In this document: positions 1 to 9,192 of the stretch, one piece after another
Position numbering within the stretch: the first letter of the stretch is position 1
Layout of the letters: each line of letters starts with the position of its first letter
Assembly: GCA_016124745.1 (NCBI GenBank)
Contig: WGNC01000001.1
Coordinates: 62,001 to 126,000, forward strand
Direction: 5' to 3'
DNA: 64,000 nt
From: Thiobacillus sp.
GTDB taxonomy: Bacteria; Pseudomonadota; Gammaproteobacteria; Burkholderiales; Thiobacillaceae
The notes under the pieces: generated by a model
Told to the model about the DNA's origin: nothing
Seen by the model: only the letters and a program-made list of their open reading frames with translations
Database searches by the model: none
Translations under genes and position numbers: made by a program

Positions 1-1508
1 CCGAGAAAGCGACGGATCGCGTCGACCGTCAGCGGCTGACCCTTGAACTGCATCCCGCCTTCGATCTGCAGCGCCTCCGTCAGGTACCAGCCGCGCGCGT
101 TGGCCGATGAGGTGCGCTGACCGAGCTGGCGCGCCGCCGCTGCCCGGAGCTTGAGCGCCTCGGCGTCGGCCGGATCGAGTTCCAGCAGCAGGGACGTCAG
201 CCTGAGGGTCCACCGCCAGTTGGCGAACCCGCCCTGAGCGTTGGCGCTAGCGGCGGCTTTCTGCACGGCGGCGGGGCCGCCCATCAATTGGACGGTGCGT
301 ATCGCTTCCTCGCTCTCGGACAGTGGGTTGATGTCGTACACGTCGCCGCCGAACCAGCCGATCACGCCGTTGTAGACCTGCCGCACGTGGCTTTCGACCT
401 GCCCATAGTTCTCCCAGTCCCCACGCAGATTGCGCGGCATGTACACCTGTTCGGCCGCCTGTCGTGCGTCCAGACCGTGCGCGATCTGGCGCAGCGTCTG
501 GTCGTGAATCAGCTGCACCTGGTCGACGGCGCGCTGGGCGGCGTCGCGCACCGCGTCCTCGCCCTTGACGGTGGGGCCGTGGATGTCGAGCAGGATTTCC
601 GCGTTCTTCGACTCGATCCAGCGCGCGTCCTGGATCACTACCGCCGGATTGCGATACGAACCGCCGCGCAGCGAATACACGTTGAAGATGCCCCCGGGCA
701 CCATGAAGTTGGTCACGAGCATGCGCTTGCGCGGGAAATAGAAGCCGACGCTGTCGGTCGCGTCCGAGCGATTGGGAGCGACCTGCACCGGCTCGCCGGC
801 GACGACGACGTCGACAATGCGCCCGTCCGGGAAGAGACGCGTGGGCGGCTGGTAGCTGGACCCGGCCAGCAGTTTCTCGGGCGTGAAGCCGAGCGTGTTC
901 GGAAAGGCATCGGGACCGCTTTGCGGATGGAACACGCCGAACTGGGCGGCCGCTCGTGCCTGGTAGGTGCCGCTCAGGACACTGATGCCGGTCGAGAGTC
1001 TGAGGTTGCGGTCCAGGTGCTCGTGTCCCCAGACCTCCGCGCCCTCGTCGAGCCACGCACCGATACCGTTGCCATAGTGCCAGTGGGTCAGGAGGATCGC
1101 GGCCACCTTGACCTTGCGGCCGAGCGTTTCCTCGAGCTTGGCGCGCATCTCCGCGGCCGCCCGCGTAAAGTCGCCGGTGTCGATGATGATCCAGCCGTCC
1201 GGGGCTTCGATCGCGAAGTGGCTCGCGATGCCCCAGCCGCGCATCGCGTAGACGCCGTCGGTGACCCGCTCAACGCGCTTCGTGTCGCCGATGCCCCACT
1301 TGTCGTTGGCGAGCAGCGCGGCGCGCGTGGTCACGGCGCCGTTCGGTCCCGTGACGGTTTCGGTGGTCAGCGACGGGCTGTGCCAAGACGGATCCACCTG
1401 CGCCATCCGGGCTTCGCCGGATGCGCCTTCAGCGCGCGCGAAGGAGCATGTCCAGAGCGTCAGCGCGGCGACCACGCAAGCAATAGTCAGGCCCTGATGC
1501 TTCTTCAT
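1..1508 (-). CDS. Alkylsulfatase-like metallo-beta-lactamase-fold hydrolase, C-terminus beyond window
   Basis: Open from the ATG at 1508 to the window edge without a stop, so about 502 residues are visible. The ATG follows AAGGAGAAA. Residues 1-25 form a signal peptide ending near FARAEG, so the product is probably periplasmic. The middle resembles the SdsA/Pseudomonas alkylsulfatase branch of the metallo-beta-lactamase fold (IDTGDF, then ILLTHWH, then VWGHEH), followed by the start of the helical dimerisation domain (LMGGPAAVQKAA). The usual HxHxDH metal signature reads HWHYGNG here, so the Asp and last His are missing. An intact relative lies at 40643-42712. Alkylsulfatase activity is therefore uncertain; it may be a related hydrolase with an altered metal site. 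Confidence 0.75.
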   Translation of the reverse strand, partial: MKKHQGLTIACVVAALTLWTCSFARAEGASGEARMAQVDPSWHSPSLTTETVTGPNGAVTTRAALLANDKWGIGDTKRVERVTDGVYAMRGWGIASHFAIEAPDGWIIIDTGDFTRAAAEMRAKLEETLGRKVKVAAILLTHWHYGNGIGAWLDEGAEVWGHEHLDRNLRLSTGISVLSGTYQARAAAQFGVFHPQSGPDAFPNTLGFTPEKLLAGSSYQPPTRLFPDGRIVDVVVAGEPVQVAPNRSDATDSVGFYFPRKRMLVTNFMVPGGIFNVYSLRGGSYRNPAVVIQDARWIESKNAEILLDIHGPTVKGEDAVRDAAQRAVDQVQLIHDQTLRQIAHGLDARQAAEQVYMPRNLRGDWENYGQVESHVRQVYNGVIGWFGGDVYDINPLSESEEAIRTVQLMGGPAAVQKAAASANAQGGFANWRWTLRLTSLLLELDPADAEALKLRAAAARQLGQRTSSANARGWYLTEALQIEGGMQFKGQPLTVDAIRRFL

Positions 1509-1739
1509 GCTTTTCTCCTTGGTGTCGGTTGCAATAGAAAACTATAAACCAAGAGTCGTTTCCGGAATGCCGGAAAAATATATTTCATATTTGGGCCTTT
1601 CGAGGCTGAGCGTTCTTTTTTCAGCAGATTAGTCACCTGCGTAGTGACGCCCCGCCCTCGCCGGCCGCTCACCAGGGCGATGGGATGAGCCTGATGGTGT
1701 CGGAGACTGGCCCCAGTAACCTGAAGAAAATTTCGTCTC

Positions 1740-1777
1740 AAAAGAAAGAGGCCGCGAACCCTGTGGGGACGCGGCCT
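1740..1777 (-). terminator. Intrinsic terminator for the leftward aldolase transcript
   Basis: On the minus strand AGGCCGCG (1777-1770) pairs with CGCGGCCT (1756-1749), followed by the T-rich run CTTTCTTTTG. It lies downstream of the leftward aldolase gene. Confidence 0.55.
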
Positions 1778-1804
1778 TCAATCAAAACGTCAACAGCTTA
1801 ACGT

Positions 1805-1838
1805 AACGGCTAGCGGGGAAACCCGCCGTTTTTTGTTT
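1805..1838 (+). terminator. Orphan rightward terminator-like hairpin
   Basis: AACGGC (1805-1810) pairs with GCCGTT (1825-1830), with an inner GGG/CCC stem closed by a GAAA tetraloop, then a run of Ts. No rightward coding gene precedes it. Confidence 0.5.
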
Positions 1839-1877
1839 CAGAACGCGATTGATCCGGCACGAATCAAGCATGAATAT

Positions 1878-1930
1878 CGTTCGTGCTGAGCCTGTCGAAG
1901 CACTGCCCTTCGACAGGCTCAGGGCGAACG
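1878..1930. repeat. REP element, inverted pair
   Basis: Two facing copies of the family core: CGTTCGTGCTGAGCCTG on the left and CAGGCTCAGGGCGAACG on the right, with a short loop. The same core recurs near 15.7, 24.8, 25.9, 38.2, 40.4 and 50.07 kb, almost always between genes. Confidence 0.85.
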
Positions 1931-2019
1931 GACGCGCGAATAAACCTGGTCGGATCAATAACGTGTCAGACCTGGCCCGGCCTGGCGCGTTGCAAATCCG
2001 CAAGATTCCTTGTGGCTTC

Positions 2020-3042
2020 TTACGCTGCCGATTCCATGGCGCGAGCGTATTGCCCCTCGCGGGCCAGCCCGTTCAGACGGCAACGACGCAACAGTGCCGC
2101 CTGCGCGGCGGCGGCGTTGCTTTCCTGCCCCTGCCAGGCGGTCAGCACCGGCGCCTGCAAGGCGCGCCCATACGAAAAGCTGACCTGCCATGGATGCGGT
2201 CCCATTGCGTTCATGGCATTCAGATGATCGGTCGCATCCTCCGCGCTTTGTCCGCCCGAGAGGAACACGATTCCCGGCACTGCAGCCGGCACGTAACGCT
2301 TCAGGCAGCGGATCGTGGCCGCGGCCACTTCCTGCACGCCCGCCTGCCGCGCGCATTTCTTGCCGGCAATCACCATGTTCGGCTTCAGCAACATACCTTC
2401 GAACAGCACCCGATGGGCATCCAGTTCGGCGAATACGGCCTCCAGCACCTGTGCGGTGACCGCTTCGCAGCGCTCGATGCCGTGCGCGCCGTCCATCAGC
2501 ACCTCCGGCTCCACGATCGGCACCAGATCGGCCTCCTGGCACAACGCGGCGTAACGTGCCAGCGCGTGGGCATTGGCGCGGATGCCAAACGCGGACGGAA
2601 GCTCGCGCTCGTCGATCTCGTTCACGGCGCGCCATTTGGCGAACTGCGCACCTAGGGACCTATACTCGGCGAGCCGTTCGCGCAAGCCGTCGAGTCCCTC
2701 GGTCACCTTGTCGCCGGGATACAGCGCCAGCGCCTTGGCACCCTGGTCGACCTTGATGCCGGGGGCGATGCCGCGGTCCGACAGCACCCTGGCGAAGGGA
2801 ATGCCGTCACCGGTGCTCTGGCGCAAGGTTTCGTCGTAGAGGATGACGCCGCCTACATAGCGCTCGATGCCGTCGGCGGTGAGCAGGATTTCGCGGTAGC
2901 GCCTGCGATTTTCTTCGGTGGACTCGACCTTGATCGAATCGAACCGCTTCTTGATCGTGGGGCTGCTTTCGTCCGCGGCCAGCACGCCCTTCTGCTTCGC
3001 GACAATGGCGCTGGCCATGGACTTGAGTGTGTCGATGTTCAT
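2020..3042 (-). CDS. fbaB: Fructose-bisphosphate aldolase, class I
   Basis: Interconverts fructose 1,6-bisphosphate with dihydroxyacetone phosphate and glyceraldehyde 3-phosphate through a Schiff base, in glycolysis, gluconeogenesis and the Calvin cycle. The 340 residues match the classical class I aldolase of plants and animals. Visible motifs are GVLAADES near residue 20, IVEPEVLMDG near 176, and LLKPNMV with the Schiff-base lysine at about 220. The C-terminal region has FLSGGQS and the SFSYGRALQ phosphate-binding segment. The start at 3042 gives the family's usual N-terminus. It is divergent from miaA across a 150-bp gap. The fbaB symbol is conventional for bacterial class I enzymes although this one is the eukaryote-like form. 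Confidence 0.93.
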   Translation of the reverse strand: MNIDTLKSMASAIVAKQKGVLAADESSPTIKKRFDSIKVESTEENRRRYREILLTADGIERYVGGVILYDETLRQSTGDGIPFARVLSDRGIAPGIKVDQGAKALALYPGDKVTEGLDGLRERLAEYRSLGAQFAKWRAVNEIDERELPSAFGIRANAHALARYAALCQEADLVPIVEPEVLMDGAHGIERCEAVTAQVLEAVFAELDAHRVLFEGMLLKPNMVIAGKKCARQAGVQEVAAATIRCLKRYVPAAVPGIVFLSGGQSAEDATDHLNAMNAMGPHPWQVSFSYGRALQAPVLTAWQGQESNAAAAQAALLRRCRLNGLAREGQYARAMESAA

Positions 3043-3193
3043 GAGCTATGGATCTCCCTGATGGATGGATCGAATGCAACGCAAGCACCATACATGCGTA
3101 CGCACCTCAGGTTTCAGTCTAGACCCTGTTTGTTACCGGTTCCCTCTGGCAGCCATCCGCCGCGCCAAACGAGCTGGGGGATAATTGCGCACC

Positions 3194-4138
3194 ATGCCCG
3201 CTCACCACACGCCTCCCGCCATTTTCCTGATGGGTCCGACCGCTTCCGGCAAGACCGCGCTGGCGGTCAGCCTGGTCGAGCAGTTCCCGCTCGAGATCAT
3301 CAGCGTCGATTCGGCGCTGGTCTATCGCGGCATGGATATCGGCACCGCCAAGCCCGACGCCGCCACGCTCGCGCGGGCGCCGCATCACCTGCTGGACATA
3401 CGGAATCCCGCCGAAGCCTATTCTGCGGCGGCGTTCTGCGAGGATGCCCGGCGCCTGATGGCAGACATCGTCGCGCGCGGCAAGGTGCCGCTGCTGGTCG
3501 GCGGCACGATGCTGTATTTCCGCGCCCTGCTGCAGGGTCTGGATGACTTGCCGCGTGCCGATCCGACCGTACGGCAAAATCTGGAGCGCGCGGCGGCGGT
3601 GCGCGGTTGGCCCGCCCTGCATGCCGAACTGGCGCTGGCCGACCCGGTCACCGCGGCCCGGCTGGCGCCGAACGATTCGCAGCGTATCGGCCGTGCACTG
3701 GAAATCCTGCAACTCGCCGGCAAGCCCATGTCGGCGCTGCTCGACAGGGCGCAAGCCGCGCTGCCCTATCGTGTGCTGCAACTCGCCCTGATCCCGTCCG
3801 ACCGCGCCGTGCTGCATCAACGCATCGCCGCACGATTCGACGCCATGCTTGCCGAAGGCCTGCTCGAGGAAGTGCAGACCCTGCGCCGGACCTACGCGCT
3901 TACCGCTGCCATGCCCTCGATGCGCGCGGTCGGCTATCGTCAGGCATGGTCGTATCTCGATGGCGAGATCGACCTGGCCGCGCTGCGCGAGCGAGGCATC
4001 GCAGCGACCCGCCAACTCGCGAAGCGTCAGCTGACCTGGCTGCGCTCGTGGCCCGATGTGGAGGCGCTGGATTGTTTGGCGGACGATCTGGAGGCCCAGG
4101 CGAGGACCCGGGTGGAGCAGCATTTGAAGGCCGGCTAA
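3194..4138 (+). CDS. miaA: tRNA dimethylallyltransferase MiaA
   Basis: Transfers the dimethylallyl group to A37 of tRNAs that read codons starting with U. The 314 residues carry the P-loop GPTASGKT (14-21), [16 protein letters not shown], and the substrate segments PHHLLDI and [16 protein letters not shown]. The C-terminal [10 protein letters not shown] and [12 protein letters not shown] segments are also typical. A TTG at 3185 is in frame, but the ATG at 3194 gives the usual short N-terminus and better spacing from the GGGGGA at 3176-3181. Its stop lies only 7 bp from the convergent xseA stop. Confidence 0.95.
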   Translation: MPAHHTPPAIFLMGPTASGKTALAVSLVEQFPLEIISVDSALVYRGMDIGTAKPDAATLARAPHHLLDIRNPAEAYSAAAFCEDARRLMADIVARGKVPLLVGGTMLYFRALLQGLDDLPRADPTVRQNLERAAAVRGWPALHAELALADPVTAARLAPNDSQRIGRALEILQLAGKPMSALLDRAQAALPYRVLQLALIPSDRAVLHQRIAARFDAMLAEGLLEEVQTLRRTYALTAAMPSMRAVGYRQAWSYLDGEIDLAALRERGIAATRQLAKRQLTWLRSWPDVEALDCLADDLEAQARTRVEQHLKAG

Positions 4139-4145
4139 CCCGACC

Positions 4146-5501
4146 CTAATCCTCGCTCGTCGACTCGACCCGGGCGCGCGCCTTGCCGCGATGGAAGCGG
4201 ATGTCGAGCTTGTCCTCCGCGCTGAGCATCGCTGCATGCTGCACGACGTTGCCGTTTTCCAGTTGGACGATGCTGTAGCCGCGCGCCAGCACGCCTTCCG
4301 GGTTGAGATGGGCGAGGCTGCTGGAGAAACGATCCAGGCCGAGTCGATGCTGTCTGAAGCTGCTTTCAACCGCGAGTCGGGCACGCAGTACCAAGGCACC
4401 CAGGCGCTGCTGCTCGCGCTGGATCGCGTGGCCTGGCGTCGCCAGGCGCTGGTTCAAGCCAGAGACACGCAACTGTTCTCGTGCCAGGCGGGTCCAGCTA
4501 GCGTGCTGGAGTCGTTGCGCCAGCTGGCGCAGTTCGTTTCGCTGGCGGCGCAACTGGTCGGCTGGGTGGACCAGACGCCGCGCCAGGTAATCCAGGCGCT
4601 GCATTTCGCCGTGCTGTTTACGTGCGAGATGATGCTGAAGCTGGCGGGCCAGGTGTCCCAGTTGCTGCAGCAGTTCCTGGCGTGCGGGACTGGCGAGCTC
4701 GGCCGCCGCCGTGGGGGTGGGCGCGCGCAGGTCGGCGGCAAAGTCGGCCAGCGTGAAGTCGGTTTCGTGGCCGACGCCGCTCACCACCGGCATCGGGCTG
4801 GCGGCGATCGCGCGCGCCACGGCTTCGTCGTTGAACGCCCACAGGTCTTCCAGCGAACCCCCGCCCCGGCATACCAGCAGCACGTCGCACTCGGCGCGCG
4901 CACCGGCCAGACGGATGGTGGCCGCAATCTGGGCGCCGGCGCCCGCGCCCTGCACCGGCGTGGGATAGAGGATTACCGGCAGACCCGGCATGCGTCGCGC
5001 CAACGCGGTCAGCACGTCATGCAGGGCAGCGGCCTGTGGCGAGGTGACGATGCCGATGAGGCGCGGAAAACGGGGCAGGGTGCGCTTGTTCGCCGGATCG
5101 AACAGGCCTTCGGCTTCCAGTTTCGCCTTCAGCCTGAGAAAAGCTTCATACAGGCGTCCGGCCCCGGCGCGGCGGATCGCCTCGGCGCCCAACTGGAACT
5201 CGCCACGTGCTTCATACAGCGAGGGCAGGGCGCGAATCTCGACATGGTCACCATTGGCGGGCGTGAAGTCGGCAAACTGGTTGCGGCCACGGAACATCAC
5301 GCAACGCACCTGCGCCTGGGCATCTTTCAGGGAAAAGTACCAGTGACCTGAAGCGGCGCGGGTGAAATTGGACACTTCGCCCTCCACCCAAAGCAGCGGC
5401 AGCTGCGATTCCAGCGCGCGACGGGCCATGCGGTTGAGCTCGCTTACGGTGAGCACAGGCAGCGCGGATGAACTGCCGGAAACGTCGTCGAATATTTCCA
5501 T
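4146..5501 (-). CDS. xseA: Exodeoxyribonuclease VII large subunit
   Basis: Catalytic subunit of exonuclease VII, which degrades single-stranded DNA to oligonucleotides together with XseB. XseB is not in this window. The 451-residue protein has the N-terminal OB-fold ([18 protein letters not shown], then [19 protein letters not shown]), the catalytic core with [15 protein letters not shown] and [15 protein letters not shown], then [17 protein letters not shown] long Gln/Arg-rich coiled coil and a conserved tail (LARGYSIV) follow. Open frame extends upstream to 5576, but the ATG at 5501 begins the normal family N-terminus. Confidence 0.95.
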   Translation of the reverse strand: MEIFDDVSGSSSALPVLTVSELNRMARRALESQLPLLWVEGEVSNFTRAASGHWYFSLKDAQAQVRCVMFRGRNQFADFTPANGDHVEIRALPSLYEARGEFQLGAEAIRRAGAGRLYEAFLRLKAKLEAEGLFDPANKRTLPRFPRLIGIVTSPQAAALHDVLTALARRMPGLPVILYPTPVQGAGAGAQIAATIRLAGARAECDVLLVCRGGGSLEDLWAFNDEAVARAIAASPMPVVSGVGHETDFTLADFAADLRAPTPTAAAELASPARQELLQQLGHLARQLQHHLARKQHGEMQRLDYLARRLVHPADQLRRQRNELRQLAQRLQHASWTRLAREQLRVSGLNQRLATPGHAIQREQQRLGALVLRARLAVESSFRQHRLGLDRFSSSLAHLNPEGVLARGYSIVQLENGNVVQHAAMLSAEDKLDIRFHRGKARARVESTSED

Positions 5502-5840
5502 GGCGCAGAGGATAACGGTTCCGTTGTGGCACGGTTCATGCACAGTCATCAAACAATCACAAAAATAAGAGCACAAACCCTATTGACGACTGCGAATAAT
5601 TGATAACTTATTGAAAAAATTGAACTATATGATATTGGTTAATTTTTGGGCCCGATCAGTTTTTCCTTTGTGGGCGGGTGTTTAGAGTAAACGATGGGCA
5701 GTTTCTCACAGACTTATCCACATCATTTGTGGAGAACTTCGCGATCGGCCGAAATGGGGGGGCTGCGCAATTGGTGCTTGCCCAAACCGGCGTGCGGGCG
5801 CTACATTTCGTTTGTTGTCTTCATCGTGGAGTGGGATTCA
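5502..5840. promoter_or_regulatory. Divergent intergenic region with a DnaA-box-like site
   Basis: This stretch separates the leftward xseA from the rightward exbB unit and should hold promoters for both. It is AT-rich between about 5560 and 5660. TTATCCACA (5714-5722) matches the DnaA-box consensus exactly and forms an inverted pair with TTGTGGA just after it. Only one such box is seen, so this is not an origin call. Confidence 0.45.
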
Positions 5841-6446
5841 GTGCTTGCCATCATAGAGGCGGCCGGTTGGCCGATCTGGCCGTTGATTCTGGCGTCTGTC
5901 ATCGCCGTGGCCATCATCATCGAGCGTGCCTACAGTTTGCGAGACCAGGAAGTGGCCCCGGCCAACCTGCTGCTGGAGACGATCAAGATCTATCAGGAAC
6001 GCGGCGTGACGCCCGAACTCGTGACCAAACTGGCCGACGGCTCGCCGCTGGGACGGATCTTTGCCATTGCGCTCAAGAACGCCCACAACTCGCGCGAGAT
6101 CATGAAGGAGTCCATCGAGGAATCGGGGCGGGCCGTCACCCAGGAACTCGACCGCTATCTGACCTCACTCGGTACCATAGCCAGCATGGCGCCCTTGCTC
6201 GGCCTGCTCGGCACGGTCATCGGCATGATCGAGATCTTCGGTTCGCAGACCGGTGGCGGCGCCAACCCCGGCCAACTCGCGCACGGAATTTCGATTGCGC
6301 TCTACAACACCGCGTTCGGTCTTATCGTCGCCATCCCTGCGATGGCGTTCTACCGGCACTTCCGTCGCAAGGTCGAGGCGCTGGTGGTCGACATGGAACA
6401 ACAGGCGATCAAGCTGGTCGAGATCGTCCACGGCGACCGTAAATAA
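5841..6446 (+). CDS. exbB: ExbB/TolQ/MotA-family proton channel protein
   Basis: Inner-membrane subunit of an ExbB-ExbD proton-driven motor that powers TonB-type transport. The likely start is the GTG at 5841, preceded by GGAGTGGG, giving 201 residues. Open frame continues upstream to 5694 but that part is not family-like. The first helix is near residues 10-30, and the MotA/TolQ/ExbB domain has GTIASMAPLLGLLGTVIGMI and the helical pair at 140-180 ending FGLIVAIPAMAFYRHFRRK. exbD starts 7 bp after its stop. No tonB is seen in the window. Confidence 0.9.
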   Translation: MLAIIEAAGWPIWPLILASVIAVAIIIERAYSLRDQEVAPANLLLETIKIYQERGVTPELVTKLADGSPLGRIFAIALKNAHNSREIMKESIEESGRAVTQELDRYLTSLGTIASMAPLLGLLGTVIGMIEIFGSQTGGGANPGQLAHGISIALYNTAFGLIVAIPAMAFYRHFRRKVEALVVDMEQQAIKLVEIVHGDRK

Positions 6447-6453
6447 TCCTGCC

Positions 6454-6870
6454 ATGAATTTTCGTAAAGGCCGCCGCGAGGATTACCCGGAAATCAACCT
6501 GATTCCGTTCATCGACATCCTGCTCGTCATCGTGATTTTCCTGGCCGTGACGACGACCTACGCGCGCTTCGCCGAGCTCAAGATCAATCTGCCGACCAGC
6601 AGTGCCGAGCAGACGCCCAACCAACCCAAGCAGATCGAGGTGGCGGTGGCCGAAAATGGCCGCTACCAGATCGACAACACCGCGGTAGGAATCATTTCGG
6701 TCGATGAACTGGCCGCTTTGCTGCAGAAGGCCGCAAGCAGCCTGAACGATCCGGTGGTGGTGATCAACGCCGATGCCCAGGCCACGCATCAATCCGTGGT
6801 GAACGTGATGGAAGCGGCGCGCCGGGTCGGCCTTGCCCGCATCACCTTCGCCACCAAGACCGCCCCCTGA
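6454..6870 (+). CDS. exbD: ExbD/TolR-family biopolymer transport protein
   Basis: Partner of ExbB; a single membrane helix carries the proton-accepting aspartate and the C-terminal domain is periplasmic. The 138 residues begin with the typical basic cytoplasmic tail, then INLIPFIDILLVIVIFLAVT with the conserved Asp at about residue 20. The periplasmic domain ends with VVINADAQATHQSVVNVMEAARRVGLARI, typical of the family. It sits between exbB and lpxK in an apparent operon. Confidence 0.93.
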   Translation: MNFRKGRREDYPEINLIPFIDILLVIVIFLAVTTTYARFAELKINLPTSSAEQTPNQPKQIEVAVAENGRYQIDNTAVGIISVDELAALLQKAASSLNDPVVVINADAQATHQSVVNVMEAARRVGLARITFATKTAP

Positions 6871-6881
6871 GCGGGCGTTCC

Positions 6882-7874
6882 GTGATTTCCCTTCGGCATG
6901 TCTGGGCGCGCACTGGGGCGCTTACGCTGCTGCTCGCGCCTCTGGCGCTGCTGTTTTCCGCCGTATCCGCACTGCGCCGGCTGGCCTATCGTTCCGGCTG
7001 GCTGACCTCTGTGTCGGTGGGTGTCCCGGTGATCGTCGTCGGCAATATCACCGCGGGTGGCAGCGGCAAGACCCCCCTGGTGGTCTGGCTGGTGAACCGG
7101 TTGCGTGCACAGGGCTACCGTCCTGGCGTGGTCAGCCGCGGCTACGGCGGTACGGTCCAGAGCTGCGCCGACGTGCAGCCTGGCAGTTGCCCGGCCGAGG
7201 TGGGCGACGAGCCGCTGCTGATCCGGATCAAGACCGACGCGCCGGTGGTCGTGGGGCGCGATCGGGTGGCGGCCGCGCGCACCCTGCTGGCGCGCCATCC
7301 CGGGGTGGACATCATCGTGTCCGACGACGGCTTGCAGCATTACCGCCTGCACCGCGACATCGAGCTGGCGGTGGTCGACGCCGCGACCGGACTGGGCAAT
7401 GGCTGGCCGCTGCCGGCGGGGCCGCTGCGTGAACCCGTGCGCCGCCTCGGCAGCGTGGATGCGGTGGTCCAGGTGGTGCGCGGGCCCGCCTCGCCTTCCG
7501 CGCAAGCGGCGGCGGGCTGGCGCGCGGACTATTCGGTTGGGCAGGCCTATCGCCTGCGCGACCCGCAGGAAATGAGGCAGCTGGGCGAACTGCCTCCCCG
7601 CGACTGGCTCGCTGTCACCGGCATCGGCCGGCCGCAGGGGTTTTTCGACATGCTTCAGGCCCACGGCGTGCCGTTCCGTGCGCGCGCCTTTGCCGACCAT
7701 CACGCTTTTCAGCCGCAGGATCTGCCCGCCGACGGTTCGGTGCTGATGACCGAAAAAGACGCGGTAAAATGCAGGTCGTTTGCGGGAACGGACTGGTGGG
7801 CGGTCGAACTCGACGTCGCCCCCGAAAGCGGATTCATCGATTGGCTGGACGCGCGCATCAGGCGAACAATATAA
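6882..7874 (+). CDS. lpxK: Tetraacyldisaccharide 4'-kinase LpxK
   Basis: Phosphorylates the lipid A precursor at the 4' position on the inner face of the inner membrane. The 330-residue protein has an N-terminal hydrophobic segment, then GVPVIVVGNITAGGSGKTP with the P-loop near residues 55-65, SRGYGG near 86, GDEPLLI near 107 and ISDDGLQHY-type VSDDGLQHYRLHRD near 146. The start is a GTG 11 bp after exbD. The typical neighbour msbA is not upstream; exbBD takes its place. Confidence 0.95.
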   Translation: MISLRHVWARTGALTLLLAPLALLFSAVSALRRLAYRSGWLTSVSVGVPVIVVGNITAGGSGKTPLVVWLVNRLRAQGYRPGVVSRGYGGTVQSCADVQPGSCPAEVGDEPLLIRIKTDAPVVVGRDRVAAARTLLARHPGVDIIVSDDGLQHYRLHRDIELAVVDAATGLGNGWPLPAGPLREPVRRLGSVDAVVQVVRGPASPSAQAAAGWRADYSVGQAYRLRDPQEMRQLGELPPRDWLAVTGIGRPQGFFDMLQAHGVPFRARAFADHHAFQPQDLPADGSVLMTEKDAVKCRSFAGTDWWAVELDVAPESGFIDWLDARIRRTI

Positions 7875-7904
7875 ACAATGCCGGCGCACCCAAGGGAGAG
7901 ATGT

Positions 7905-9020
7905 ATGGGAATGCAACATTCTGAATGGAGTGACCGCCGTCATTCCAGCCGCTGGCAGGCCGAATCCGAGGACACCGGATTCTGGGTGCCCGATCGCTCG
8001 GAAATCGTCACCCAGTTCTTCACCCGCTATCTGTTCTTCTCGCTGGCGGTCATCTATTTTTCTACCCTGGATTCCGTGCCATCGGTGCTGCTCAGCATCG
8101 AGCAACTCCTGATGGCACTGGGCGTCTATTTCATCCTCAACACGTGGTCGTTTCGCCAGGCGCTCAAAGGCGTCTCCCTGCTGAAGATCCGCAGCGCCAT
8201 GAGCGCCGACCTGGTCATCGTCACCCTGTGCGTGATCCATGATCCCAACCCGATCCCGCCCTCGGCGCTGGCGTTCCTCATGGTGCTGCTGGGCAACGGC
8301 ATGCGCTACGGCATGCGGCTGTTCGCCGAGGTGCTCGGCGGCGCTTTCCTCGGCATGGCGATCGCCTTTGCATTCCGCTATCGCCTGGGCGGATTCGCCG
8401 TCAATGCGGGCGATGTGTTTTTCGGCGTGTTCTGGGTCACGCTGGCCCTGTATGCCTACATCCTGATGGGTCGCATCGAAGGCCAGCGCCGTCAGCTCGA
8501 TTATCGCAGCCGCTACGATGCACTGACCGGACTGCTCAATCGCCACGGTCTGCTGGCGGCGGCGGACAACGTGTTCGACCAGGCCAGCGAGACCGAACCG
8601 GTGACCGTGCTGTTCGCCGACCTCAACGAGTTCAAGTCGGTCAACGACCGCTATGGCCATGGAGTCGGCGATCGCGTCCTGGCCGAGTTCGCACGCATAT
8701 TCAGCGAATCGGCCGATGCGGGACTGTACGGACGTTGGGGCGGAGACGAGTTCGTCGCGATCCTGCCGCAGCGCAACGCAGCCGCCATCCAGCAAATTTT
8801 CCAGCGCATCGAGGCACGCACCGAAGCCTGGAGCGCCAGCAATGGCTTGCCGATGGCGGTGAGCCTGGGCGTCAGTCATGCGCCGCGTGATGGCCGTGAC
8901 CTGATGACGCTGCTGTCCGTCGCCGACATCCATCTCTATCAAAGCAAGTCGCAACCCGGCGAAGAAGCCTTCGCCCCTTCGTTTTACAGGACCCCTCTCA
9001 ATGAACCCGAAGCTACTTGA
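7905..9020 (+). CDS. Membrane-anchored diguanylate cyclase (GGDEF)
   Basis: Predicted to make cyclic di-GMP. The first ~200 residues contain about five or six hydrophobic helices of unrecognised sensor type, followed by a GGDEF domain. The GGDEF motif is intact at about residues 279-283, with metal and substrate segments [21 protein letters not shown] upstream and a SLGVS segment downstream. The inhibitory RxxD site is absent: the -9 and -6 positions before GGDEF are Ala and Gly. ATG 7905 follows AGGGAGAG; ATG 7878 and 7911 are alternatives. The 3' end overlaps the next gene by 20 bp, so it is embedded in the lipid A/Kdo unit. Confidence 0.88.
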   Translation: MGMQHSEWSDRRHSSRWQAESEDTGFWVPDRSEIVTQFFTRYLFFSLAVIYFSTLDSVPSVLLSIEQLLMALGVYFILNTWSFRQALKGVSLLKIRSAMSADLVIVTLCVIHDPNPIPPSALAFLMVLLGNGMRYGMRLFAEVLGGAFLGMAIAFAFRYRLGGFAVNAGDVFFGVFWVTLALYAYILMGRIEGQRRQLDYRSRYDALTGLLNRHGLLAAADNVFDQASETEPVTVLFADLNEFKSVNDRYGHGVGDRVLAEFARIFSESADAGLYGRWGGDEFVAILPQRNAAAIQQIFQRIEARTEAWSASNGLPMAVSLGVSHAPRDGRDLMTLLSVADIHLYQSKSQPGEEAFAPSFYRTPLNEPEAT

Positions 9021-9183
9021 AATTCTCGTGTGTCCGGTCTGCAAAGGCCCGCTCGACTGGAAAAAATCGGCGCACGAACTGGTGTGCAAGGCATGCCGCA
9101 TCGCCTATCCCATCCGTGACGATATTCCGGTGATGCTGCCGGAAGAGGCGCGGCCGCTGGAACCTGACGAAATCCACGGCTGA
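9001..9183 (+). CDS. ycaR: Trm112/YcaR-family small protein
   Basis: A 60-residue protein of the Trm112/UPF0434 family, regularly found between lpxK and kdsB. It shows one CPVCKGPL knuckle near residues 11-18 and a second Cys near 31 ([19 protein letters not shown]). Its role in bacteria is not settled; eukaryotic Trm112 activates methyltransferases. It starts inside the end of the diguanylate cyclase gene, which suggests translational coupling. Confidence 0.9.
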   Translation: MNPKLLEILVCPVCKGPLDWKKSAHELVCKACRIAYPIRDDIPVMLPEEARPLEPDEIHG

Positions 9184-9192
9184 GGCCGTACC

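Larger units (their letters stand above)
1509..2019. other. Intergenic region with hairpins and one REP element
   Basis: No convincing protein gene. From left to right it holds a 7-bp hairpin (1559-1576) upstream of the leftward hydrolase, a leftward terminator for the aldolase unit (1740-1777), a rightward terminator-like hairpin (1805-1838) with no rightward gene before it, and a palindromic REP pair (1878-1930). Confidence 0.6.

Noticed and set aside
288-1547. A 419-codon plus-strand frame opposite the alkylsulfatase-like gene
   Set aside because: The minus strand carries a signal peptide, ribosome site and family motifs; the plus frame does not.
5700-5740. Chromosome replication origin at the DnaA box
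   Set aside because: Only one consensus box, no dnaA or dnaN nearby and no AT-rich 13-mers next to it.
6789-9101. A 770-codon minus-strand frame opposite lpxK and the diguanylate cyclase
   Set aside because: It covers two well-supported plus-strand genes and their junction and shows only shadow-like composition.
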